Part shown: positions 1 through 5,801 of the stretch, in pieces | Numbering within the stretch: the stretch's first letter is position 1 | How the letters are laid out: each line of letters opens with the position of its first letter | Source: Betaproteobacteria bacterium | GTDB taxonomy: Bacteria; Pseudomonadota; Gammaproteobacteria; Burkholderiales; CAIKXV01 | Length of the DNA: 13,179 bases | NCBI GenBank assembly: GCA_947456915.1 | Contig: CANGUQ010000053.1 | Location: forward strand, 1 to 13,179 | Direction: 5' to 3' | Program-made: the position numbers and the translations under genes | Notes under the pieces: generated by a model | The model's database searches: none | What the model saw: the letters and a program-made list of their open reading frames with translations, nothing else | What the model was told of the DNA's origin: nothing

Positions 1-152
1 AGCCAGTTGAGGTCTCGAAGCACGCTCGCCCGCAACTGCGAAAGCGAGAGAGCACGGCGCTCCGCAGACTCGCTCTGCCGCTCCGGATCGTTGTCCGTCA
101 GTCGGTCGAGCAACGCCGGCTGCAGACGATCGCGGTTGGTCAGTTCCGCCAT
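1..152 (-). CDS. tssE: TssE, T6SS baseplate gp25-like protein (N-terminal part; 3' end outside window)
   Basis: Only the first 50 codons are present. The translation begins MAELTNRDRLQPALLDRLTD and continues with an arginine-rich helix (LSLSQLRASVLRDLNWL, about residues 35-51). This is the typical N-terminus of TssE, the T6SS homologue of the phage T4 gp25 baseplate wedge protein, including the DRLxPxLLDRLTD and LRxSVLRDLxWL signatures. In the family, TssE joins TssF, TssG and TssK in the cytoplasmic baseplate from which the TssBC sheath polymerises. The ATG lies 14 nt after the tagJ stop and has only a weak Shine-Dalgarno (AGG-type) signal, which suggests translational coupling to tagJ. The conserved EFRL-containing core of gp25-like proteins would lie beyond the left edge and cannot be checked. 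Identification is firm from context and N-terminal motifs. Confidence 0.9.
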   Translation of the reverse strand, partial: MAELTNRDRLQPALLDRLTDNDPERQSESAERRALSLSQLRASVLRDLNW

Positions 153-166
153 GGGCTGGCCAGGAC

Positions 167-1027
167 CTATTCCGCTGCAGCCGGGCCGTCGCGCCTCGCT
201 TCCTCATCAGGCGAGTCCTCCGCGCCGGCTCCAGTCGCGTCGAAGCAGATCTCCCGCACCTCGAACAACGGGTATTCGCCCTGATCGGTCGCCAGCAGGC
301 GCTGGCCGAGACCGAAGAACAGATCCGCCCCCTGGTCGATCCAGTCGGTGCGGCGGGCGAGTCGCACCCGATCATCAGCCGCGCGCTCGGACCCGGGGTA
401 GCGGGCCGGAATGAGCCCGACCATCTCGCCGCCATTGCTCCAGGTGAACTCCGCAGGCAACCACACCAGATCGCGCAGATCCGTGGGCGGCTCGAGCCGG
501 ATCTCGCTGACATTGGCAAACGGCACCCAGCAGTAGCGTCCGTTCAACACCACTTCGATCATCGGGCCGAGCCTGGGGTCGGCGTCGGCGATCCACTCGA
601 AACGTTCTCCGTTGAGCGAACCGGAAACGGCCGGTGCCGCGGCAAAGGCACGATCACGCAGGCTCTGCGACGCGGCGAACTCGCCCTGTCCGGCGAGGCG
701 AAGTGCATCCAGGAGTTCCGCGGTCCACTGGGCCGGGTTTCCAAGCACCACTGGCGAGCGCTCTCCGGCGAATACCGAGGTCCTGAAGGCTTCGCAGGCC
801 AGTGCCTCGCGATAGGTCTGGGCCATGGCGAGGCTGGCCGGATCGAGATCCGCAGCGACGTTGAGCTGGGTGAGTGCGCGTTCCCACTCACCCCGGACCG
901 CGAGCAGCTGAAACAGGAACGTGCGCAGTTTCGGGTTCGCTGCGTCCTTGCGAACCCGTTCCTGCAGCGCGACGAGCGCCTCGTCAAGGCGCCCGTCGTG
1001 CAGCAGTTCTTCAGGAGTGACGGCCAC
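167..1027 (-). CDS. tagJ: TagJ/ImpE (HsiE1-like) T6SS accessory protein
   Basis: A 286-residue protein of the ImpE/SciE family (PF07024 type). The N-terminal half is a helical, TPR-like region (about residues 1-130, with GRLDEALVALQERVRKDAAN resembling a tetratricopeptide helix pair). The C-terminal half carries the family signature: FEWIADADPRLGP (143-155), NGRYCWVPF (162-170), EPPTDLRDLVW (179-189) and NGGEMVGLIPARYPGSE (198-214). In P. aeruginosa the homologue HsiE1/TagJ binds the N-terminus of TssB and marks a distinct T6SS class; its role in sheath recycling is accessory. I chose the GTG at 1027: it follows the hcp stop by 35 nt, gives the family length, and starts the family-like sequence. 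The longer in-frame extension would overlap hcp in another frame. There is no convincing Shine-Dalgarno, so low expression or coupling is likely. The last 25 residues are acidic and Ala-rich and look unstructured. Confidence 0.93.
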   Translation of the reverse strand: MAVTPEELLHDGRLDEALVALQERVRKDAANPKLRTFLFQLLAVRGEWERALTQLNVAADLDPASLAMAQTYREALACEAFRTSVFAGERSPVVLGNPAQWTAELLDALRLAGQGEFAASQSLRDRAFAAAPAVSGSLNGERFEWIADADPRLGPMIEVVLNGRYCWVPFANVSEIRLEPPTDLRDLVWLPAEFTWSNGGEMVGLIPARYPGSERAADDRVRLARRTDWIDQGADLFFGLGQRLLATDQGEYPLFEVREICFDATGAGAEDSPDEEARRDGPAAAE

Positions 1028-1062
1028 TCGCGTATCCGTTCGGTCTGTCGATCGGTCGGGTC

Positions 1063-1551
1063 TCAGGCAGTGTTCGTTTCCCGGTTCCAGGTGAACGTGC
1101 CGCCCGCCTTCGTCTCGCCCTTTTCGTCCTGAAGGAAGTACTCCACCTTCAGCTTGGCGAAGTCGAGGGTGACGTTCTCGGTCAGGCGGTCCTCGCCCCC
1201 GGACCCACCAGTACTCACCGAGGTGATCATCACCGGCGACATCGTGACGACCAGGTATTTCTCCTGCTTGCCGCCGGCCTTGCGCACGGTGAGGGTTGCC
1301 TCTTCGATATGCGCGCCGTTGGCGCAATGCAGCAGCAGACCCGTGGTGGCCTTGTCGATGTAGTGCGTGAAGCTCAGGTTCTGCATGTTGACCTTGCCGG
1401 CGCCACCGCCGCCGCCGGTGCCGAACGTTCCGCTGTTCGACTCGCCCCAGGACCAGGCGAGGACGTCGATCGCCTTCTTGTCCTTCATCGCCTTGTCCTT
1501 GGTCTCACCCTCGATCTTGCTCTTGAAGTGAATGAACTGATCCATTGCCAT
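1063..1551 (-). CDS. hcp: Hcp (TssD), T6SS inner-tube protein
   Basis: A 162-residue Hcp1-type protein. It has the N-terminal beta-barrel start (MAMDQFIHF), AIDVLAWSWG (27-36), a glycine-rich loop GGGGGAGK (46-53), LSFTHYIDKAT (59-69) and the hallmark STGGSGGEDRLTENVTL (113-129). Length and motifs closely resemble P. aeruginosa Hcp1, also 162 residues. Hcp hexamers stack into the tube inside the TssBC sheath and are expelled on firing; small effectors can ride in the pore. The ATG at 1551 has a strong AGGAG 8 nt upstream; the second ATG two codons later would be too far from it. The gene is 59 nt after tssC and 35 nt before tagJ. There is no C-terminal extension, so this is not a fused ('evolved') Hcp effector. 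A hairpin over the tssC stop may help set high hcp mRNA levels (inference). Confidence 0.98.
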   Translation of the reverse strand: MAMDQFIHFKSKIEGETKDKAMKDKKAIDVLAWSWGESNSGTFGTGGGGGAGKVNMQNLSFTHYIDKATTGLLLHCANGAHIEEATLTVRKAGGKQEKYLVVTMSPVMITSVSTGGSGGEDRLTENVTLDFAKLKVEYFLQDEKGETKAGGTFTWNRETNTA

Positions 1552-1602
1552 CTTGGCGTCTCCTGCTGGTTGATGTCCGGGTTACAACGACTGGGTGGCT
1601 TC

Positions 1603-1620
1603 GACCGGTGTTAACCGGCC
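1603..1620 (-). other. Hairpin spanning the tssC stop codon, upstream of hcp
   Basis: On the minus strand an 18-nt segment reads as a 7-bp stem (GGCCGGT pairing with ACCGGTC, with one G-U pair) closed by the tetraloop TAAC, whose TAA is the tssC stop codon. No run of T residues follows, so it is not a standard intrinsic terminator. It could stabilise the end of tssC mRNA, slow ribosomes, or partially attenuate transcription before hcp. The structure is read directly; function is inferred. Confidence 0.4.
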
Positions 1621-3107
1621 TTGGCCGACGGCAGTTTCGATACAAGACGAAGAGAGACCGTGAGTCCCTCGAGCTGGTAGTGAGGCCGGAGAAAGAACCT
1701 GGACGTGTAGTACCCGGGATTGCCTTCGACCTCCTCGACCACCACTTCCGCTGCAGACAGAGGCTTGCGCGATTTCGTCTCCTCCGAAGAGTTGACCGGA
1801 TCACCGTCCACGTAGTTCTCCTGGATCCACTTGTTCAGCCAGGTCTCCATATCGGCCCGTTCCTTGAACGACCCGATCTTGTCTCGCACCATGCATTTGA
1901 GATAGTGCGCAAAGCGGCAGGTCGCGAACAGGTACGGCAAACGTGCCGCGAGGTTGGCGTTGGCAGTCGCGTCAGGGTCGTCGTACTCCGCCGGCTTCTG
2001 CAGCGACTGTGCCCCGATGAATGCCGCGAAATCGGAATTCTTCTTGTGCACGAGCGGCATGAAGCCGTTCTTGGCCAGTTCGGCTTCACGCCGGTCGCTG
2101 ATCGCGATCTCGGTCGGGCACTTCTGGTCCACGCCCCCATCGTCGGTGGGAAACGTGTGTGTCGGCAGCCCCTCGACCGCACCACCCGACTCGATACCGC
2201 GAATGCGGCTGCACCAGCCGTATAACTTGAACGAACGGTTGATGTTGACCGCCATCGCATAGGCCGCGTTCGACCACGTGTACTTGTCGTGCTGGGCGCC
2301 CTCGGTGTCCTCCTCGAAGTTGAACGCCTCAACCGGATTCGTCCGCGAGCCGTAGGGAATGCGCGAAAGGAACCGCGGCATCGCCAGCCCGATGTAGCGC
2401 GAATCCTCGGACTCGCGCAGCGCCCGCCACGGTGCGTATTCGGGGGTGGTGAAGACCTTCGTGAGGTCCCGCGGATTGGCCAGTTCCTGCCAGCTGTCCA
2501 TCTGCATGACCGTGGGCGAGGCGCCCGCGATGAACGGCGCGTGCATCGCCGCACTGACCTTCGCCATCTCGCCCAGCAGTTCGACGTCGGGCGGGCTCTG
2601 GTCGAAGTAGTAGTCCGCAACAACGCAGCCGAACGGCTCGCCCCCGAACTGACCGAACTCCTCCTCGTACATGCGCTTGAAGATCGGGCTCTGGTCCCAG
2701 TTCGTCCCCTTGTAGCGCTTCAGCGTCTTGCCGAGGTCGGCCTTCGAGATGTTCATCACGCGGATCTTCAGCTGCTCGTCGGTCTCGGTGTTGTTGACGA
2801 GATAGTGCAGGCCGCGCCACGCGCTCTCGAGCTTCTGGAAATCCGGGTGGTGGATGATCAGGTTGATCTGCTCGGACAGCTTCTTGTCGATCGCGGCGAT
2901 GATCGCTTCGATCGAGGCGACCGTGTCGTTCGAGATCAGCTGGGTCGAGGCCAGCGCCTGGGCCGCGAGCGTCTTGACCGCCTGCTCGACCGCGGTCGTC
3001 GCCTCCTCGGACTTCGGCTTGAATTCTTTCTTGAGCAGAGCTGAAAAGTCGTCAAGCGTGACCTGCTGCCCGGACCCGGACTGGAGTTGCTCACCTTGCG
3101 CCGCCAT
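1611..3107 (-). CDS. tssC: TssC (VipB), T6SS contractile sheath large subunit
   Basis: A 498-residue full-length sheath protein (family usually about 490-500). The N-terminal helical segment (about 1-80) is the part that pairs with TssB. The conserved HHPDFQKLESAWRGLHYLV begins at residue 86. The middle contains IRVMNISKADL, DYYFDQSPPDVELL, SPTVMQMDSW and SRIPYGSRTNPVEAFNFEE. The C-terminus ends with YYTSRFFLRPHYQLEGL and a typical LRLVSKLPS tail. TssB and TssC form heterodimers that polymerise as a six-start helix around the Hcp tube, contract to fire it, and are disassembled by ClpV. The ATG at 3107 has an excellent GGAGG 7 nt upstream. The gene lies 59 nt after tssB and 59 nt before hcp, so it is in the same operon. 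Nothing is truncated or unusual in the protein. Confidence 0.98.
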   Translation of the reverse strand: MAAQGEQLQSGSGQQVTLDDFSALLKKEFKPKSEEATTAVEQAVKTLAAQALASTQLISNDTVASIEAIIAAIDKKLSEQINLIIHHPDFQKLESAWRGLHYLVNNTETDEQLKIRVMNISKADLGKTLKRYKGTNWDQSPIFKRMYEEEFGQFGGEPFGCVVADYYFDQSPPDVELLGEMAKVSAAMHAPFIAGASPTVMQMDSWQELANPRDLTKVFTTPEYAPWRALRESEDSRYIGLAMPRFLSRIPYGSRTNPVEAFNFEEDTEGAQHDKYTWSNAAYAMAVNINRSFKLYGWCSRIRGIESGGAVEGLPTHTFPTDDGGVDQKCPTEIAISDRREAELAKNGFMPLVHKKNSDFAAFIGAQSLQKPAEYDDPDATANANLAARLPYLFATCRFAHYLKCMVRDKIGSFKERADMETWLNKWIQENYVDGDPVNSSEETKSRKPLSAAEVVVEEVEGNPGYYTSRFFLRPHYQLEGLTVSLRLVSKLPSAKAG

Positions 3108-3166
3108 TACGAGGCCTCCGCATGCTTTGTGATCGGGTTGAAGAAATCCACTGCGATGCTCCGCCC
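3108..3166 (-). other. tssB-tssC spacer with strong tssC ribosome binding site
   Basis: The 59-nt spacer holds the tssC Shine-Dalgarno (CGGAGG, 7 nt before the ATG at 3107). At its promoter-proximal end it completes a short 4-bp hairpin (3162-3173, CGCC/GGCG) with the tssB TGA stop codon in the tetraloop. No terminator-like T tract or promoter is visible. Confidence 0.5.
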
Positions 3167-3673
3167 TCAGGCGTCCGGCTCGGCGGGCTTGGCGGACTCG
3201 GCGAGCGACTTGAGCAGCGCCGGATCGGCGAGCAGCTTCGCGATCAGCTCGTCCGCGCCGCCCTTGCCGTCCATGTAGGTGACCAGGTTCGCGAGCTGCA
3301 TGCGCGCCTGCAGCAGCTCGTTGAGCGGGCCGACCTTGCGCGCGATCGCATCGGGCGAGAAGTCATCCATGCTTTCGAACGTAACGTCGACTGGCAGGTT
3401 GCCCTCGCCGGTGAGCGTATTCGGCACCTGAAAGGCCGCGCGCGGCTTCATCGCCTTCAGTCGCTCGTCAAAATTGTCGACATCGATGGACAGGAACTTC
3501 CGATCGGCTACCGGCGCGAGCGGTTCCGCGGGCTTGCCGGAGAGGTCCGCCATGACGCCCATGACGAACGGCAGTTGCACCTTCTTCTGGGCACCGTACA
3601 CCTCGACGTCGTATTCGATCTGCACGCGGGGCGCGCGGTTGCGCGCGACGAACTTCTGGCTGCTCTGTGCCAT
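3167..3673 (-). CDS. tssB: TssB (VipA), T6SS contractile sheath small subunit
   Basis: A 168-residue TssB with the family signatures RVQIEYDVE (16-24) and LPFVMGVMADLSG (34-46), then KFLSIDVDNFDERLKAMKPR and the C-terminal helical part ending in an acidic, Ala/Pro-rich tail. TssB intertwines with TssC to build the sheath; in this T6SS class its N-terminus is also the docking site for TagJ, which is encoded three genes downstream. Two in-frame ATGs exist. GAGGAG sits directly against the first (3679, zero spacing) but 6 nt from the second (3673), so I chose 3673; the other choice would add only Met-Ser. The gene is 121 nt after tssA (from 3673), more than between other genes here, and that gap carries a perfect inverted repeat. 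Identification is secure. Confidence 0.97.
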   Translation of the reverse strand: MAQSSQKFVARNRAPRVQIEYDVEVYGAQKKVQLPFVMGVMADLSGKPAEPLAPVADRKFLSIDVDNFDERLKAMKPRAAFQVPNTLTGEGNLPVDVTFESMDDFSPDAIARKVGPLNELLQARMQLANLVTYMDGKGGADELIAKLLADPALLKSLAESAKPAEPDA

Positions 3674-3679
3674 CGACAT

Positions 3680-3686
3680 CTCCTCT
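3680..3686 (-). promoter_or_regulatory. Ribosome binding site deciding the tssB start
   Basis: The minus strand reads AGAGGAG directly followed by ATGTCGATG. The purine-rich core touches the first ATG (3679) and stands 6 nt before the second (3673). Normal spacing of 5-9 nt favours initiation at the second ATG. Confidence 0.7.
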
Positions 3687-3701
3687 GAAAAGTTCCAAAC
3701 A

Positions 3702-3718
3702 CGATGACTGTATCATCG
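3702..3718. repeat. Perfect 6-bp inverted repeat upstream of tssB
   Basis: The arms CGATGA and TCATCG are separated by 5 nt (CTGTA on the plus strand). It lies 15 nt upstream of the tssB Shine-Dalgarno, in the 115-nt tssA-tssB gap (3680-3794). It could be an operator, an mRNA hairpin influencing tssBC translation or stability, or chance. No T tract follows in the direction of transcription, so it is not a standard terminator. Confidence 0.35.
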
Positions 3719-3794
3719 GCGCCGCGAGTTTCTTCTGCAGCCCGACCGCAGAGTCCGCACTGGGCGCTCCGTAGCGGCCTGCCGCGTCGCCCGC

Positions 3795-4853
3795 TCACTC
3801 GTACGATGACTGCTCGCTCTGCACCCCTGCTATCTTTTCGACCTCGGGCAAGCCGCCGGGCGCGAGGTCTCGCATGATCTCCATGAAGTCCATGTCGAGC
3901 AGACGGCCCCCGCGCTCGATCAGCAGGGGTGCCGGATGCCCGGGCTCGTTCTTTCGCAGCCACTCGCAACATTGCGCGAGCACACGCTTGACATCCTGCC
4001 GGCTGCGCAGGCTGCCGACCGCGGTCGTTGCTGACCCGATGGCCGCACCGTCGGCGGCGTCCCCCGGCATGGTGTCGGACGCATCCCCGCCGGCCTCGCC
4101 CTCGGTCGCTGAAGTGACGAGCTTTTCGTAGAACGAACGCACGCATGCGAAGACGGCATGCAGGCCATCTAACTCAGGGCCGGATTCCGCCCCTGCCGAT
4201 CGCTCCTCGAACGTGGCCGATATCGACTGCAATGCACCGATGATCGAAACCACGGACTCCAGCATCGTCGCGGCGTATTCGCTGCCTGCGTCGTGAAGTG
4301 CAGCGTCGAGCAGCGCCCGGTCTGGTGTGCCCTCCTCCTGGACCGGCTTGACCAGGCCATCGGCCAGCAACAGATCGCGCACACTGAAGCGCCCGACGCT
4401 CCGCGATTCCACCACTACCGCAGCACGGATGATCCTCAGCGTGGTGTCGCGATCACCCAGTGCCGCAAGGCGGCTGACACGCGGGAACGGATCGTAGCCG
4501 TCGTCGGGGTCGAGCGCAGGATGAACACTGTCCCAGAACTGTTCCAGCAACTGCGCGATGAGACGTACGCCGGTCTCGAATCCGGCGATACCTTCCAGCC
4601 CGGTCAGTGCCTGCGCGAGATATACCGCCACCTGCAGGTCACGCGTGCGCTCGAACAGCGCGAGCGCCTGGTCTCGCACGTCTCGCCAGGCAGGCGCTTC
4701 CGCCTCGATGACCTGGTCGCCGACCTGCCGCTCCTCGGACCAGCTGGCCGTTCGTGACAGCTCGGCGAAAGCGAGGTCGTACTCGACGTTCTCTCCTGCC
4801 GGCGCCTCTTCGGACACCGGCTGCAGCAGCGCATCGAGATCGACACTGGCCAT
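3795..4853 (-). CDS. tssA: TssA, T6SS sheath/tube assembly protein (ImpA N-terminal domain)
   Basis: A 352-residue TssA of the short, H1-like kind. Residues about 8-130 form the ImpA_N-type domain: PVSEEAPAGENVEYD (12-26), then APAWRDVRDQALALFERTRD, AQALTGLEGIAGF and FWDSVHPALDPDDGYDPFPR. A middle helical region with variable, acidic Gly/Ala linkers follows. The C-terminal segment (303-352) contains EPGHPAPLLIERGGRLLDMDF and IMRDLAPGGL, as in P. aeruginosa TssA1. TssA proteins nucleate or cap the growing tube and sheath and contact the baseplate. The ATG at 4853 has no Shine-Dalgarno, but a four-codon frame (ATG GCT TCC TGA) ends on it with a TGATG overlap. It is the first gene after the 139-nt gap, so it probably opens a second transcript that continues into tssB-tssC-hcp-tagJ-tssE. 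Confidence 0.95.
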   Translation of the reverse strand: MASVDLDALLQPVSEEAPAGENVEYDLAFAELSRTASWSEERQVGDQVIEAEAPAWRDVRDQALALFERTRDLQVAVYLAQALTGLEGIAGFETGVRLIAQLLEQFWDSVHPALDPDDGYDPFPRVSRLAALGDRDTTLRIIRAAVVVESRSVGRFSVRDLLLADGLVKPVQEEGTPDRALLDAALHDAGSEYAATMLESVVSIIGALQSISATFEERSAGAESGPELDGLHAVFACVRSFYEKLVTSATEGEAGGDASDTMPGDAADGAAIGSATTAVGSLRSRQDVKRVLAQCCEWLRKNEPGHPAPLLIERGGRLLDMDFMEIMRDLAPGGLPEVEKIAGVQSEQSSYE

Positions 4854-4944
4854 CAGGAAGCCATCACGAACGTTGGTGGGGCCATAACACAGCGCCCGCT
4901 GGGGTCACGCGAGCCCGGCGTCGGCGGCGCGACTGCTCCTGTAA

Positions 4945-4953
4945 ATATTAGCA
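4945..4953 (-). promoter_or_regulatory. Candidate extended -10 promoter element for tssA operon
   Basis: The minus strand reads TGCTAATAT. TG-n-TAATAT resembles a sigma-70 extended -10 (TG-n-TATAAT; four of six hexamer bases match). No good -35 hexamer is seen 16-18 nt upstream, which extended -10 promoters can tolerate. It lies about 90 nt upstream of the tssA ATG. No sigma-54 GG/GC pair with correct spacing was recognised. Weak prediction. Confidence 0.3.
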
Positions 4954-4981
4954 TGTGGGATTCCTCGCTCCACCGTTAATA
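4946..4981. repeat. Imperfect two-part inverted repeat overlapping the candidate promoter
   Basis: Outer arms TATTA (4946-4950) and TAATA (4977-4981) and inner arms GTGG (4955-4958) and CCAC (4970-4973) are nested, with 4- and 3-nt mismatched bulges between them and an 11-nt centre. The outer left arm overlaps the putative -10. This layout would suit a dimeric repressor site or a weak RNA hairpin. It may also be chance in an AT-rich patch. Confidence 0.3.
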
Positions 4982-4992
4982 CTGCACACCTT

Positions 4993-5784
4993 TCAGCCTG
5001 CGACGCATGCCCATCCGTGAAGCCCCCACGCGCCGTCGATCAGGGCGCAGGACTGCAAGCTGCCGGGCAGTCCTTCGGTCACGAGCAGGTCACGACCGCC
5101 ATCAGCGCGCCGTGCGGCCCACAGACAGCCCGTCTGCGGCACCCCTTCCAGGACGGACCGCACGCGGTCGGCAGCAAACTCGATCGCCGTGCCAGGCCCG
5201 AAGGCGTACACAGACGGCAGCGTGGTAGCTTCGGGCAGAGGCAATGTCGTGTCCTCGCCATTGCCTGGCGCAGCGGCGCCGCCGGAACGGGTCGGCAGCG
5301 GCAGCGTGTCGTCGCTGTCGACTGCGGCCCCCATCAGCAGCGGCGCGGGCACGCTTCTGGGCAGCACCAGCCGCTGCAGCGCGGCGTCGAGCTGGTCCAG
5401 ATCGCACCGGGTCTGGAGGGCGTGCAGGCAGTGCCGCTCCAGCGACTCGTGCCAGCCGTCCAGCGCGGCCATCACCGAGGCAGGGTCGGCGTGCCAGGGC
5501 GCGGGCGCGGCCACCACGAACGGAAACCACCTGCCGACACGATCGACACTGGGTACCAGCACGCCGACCCACTGCGTCGCAGAGGACACCCCCGGCCCCA
5601 GCACGAACCGCCAGATCGGCGCGTCCATGTAGGCATCCAGCCACCGCTCTCCGAGCTGGGACTGGCTCTGCGCGAGCAGCTCCTGCAGCCACGCGTCGAT
5701 CCGATCGACAAACGCACGGGGGAGGCGGCGGGTGACGAAATCGCCTTGTCCGGGAAGCTTGCCGTAGAGACCGAGTTGCTGCAT
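4993..5784 (-). CDS. tagF: TagF, T6SS post-translational repressor (Fha-linked)
   Basis: A 263-residue TagF. The N-terminal family signature LGLYGKLPGQGDFVTRRLP (4-22) is followed by WLQELL, AYMDAPIWRFVL and VGVLVPSVDRVGRWFPFVVA (73-92), all typical of the TagF domain. In P. aeruginosa TagF keeps the T6SS off in parallel with the PpkA/PppA threonine-phosphorylation pathway and acts by direct contact with Fha; in Agrobacterium TagF is fused to PppA. Here no phosphatase domain is attached and no pppA or ppkA follows. Residues 158-164 (DDTLPLP) and 178-184 (DTTLPLP) are near-repeats in a Gly/Ala linker and share the pattern D-x-T-[VL]-x-[VL]-P with the TssL N-terminus. The ATG at 5784 lies 17 nt after the tssM stop with a modest GAAGG upstream; the longer in-frame reading into tssM is spurious. 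It is the last gene before the 139-nt gap. Confidence 0.93.
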   Translation of the reverse strand: MQQLGLYGKLPGQGDFVTRRLPRAFVDRIDAWLQELLAQSQSQLGERWLDAYMDAPIWRFVLGPGVSSATQWVGVLVPSVDRVGRWFPFVVAAPAPWHADPASVMAALDGWHESLERHCLHALQTRCDLDQLDAALQRLVLPRSVPAPLLMGAAVDSDDTLPLPTRSGGAAAPGNGEDTTLPLPEATTLPSVYAFGPGTAIEFAADRVRSVLEGVPQTGCLWAARRADGGRDLLVTEGLPGSLQSCALIDGAWGLHGWACVAG

Positions 5785-5801
5785 CGAAGACGCCTTCAGC
5801 T

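Larger units (their letters stand above)
4854..4992 (-). other. tagF-tssA intergenic region, AT-rich patch, likely start of a second transcription unit
   Basis: This is the longest gene-free stretch of the window (139 nt). Its tagF-proximal third, about 4940-4992, is visibly richer in A and T than the surrounding DNA. No ORF of credible length and no stem with T tract terminating tagF was seen. A candidate extended -10 and an imperfect inverted repeat lie in the AT-rich patch and are listed separately. Confidence 0.5.

Noticed and set aside
1028..1327. Upstream extension of tagJ giving a 386-residue protein
   Set aside because: The extra 100 residues overlap hcp in another frame and look like frame-shifted Hcp sequence (Arg/Gly-rich, no family match). 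TagJ family similarity begins at the GTG at 1027.
3701..3812. 10-bp direct repeat ACGATGACTG at 3701-3710 and 3803-3812
   Set aside because: Two short copies, one inside the tssA C-terminal codons; likely coincidence. No element ends or target duplications were seen near them.
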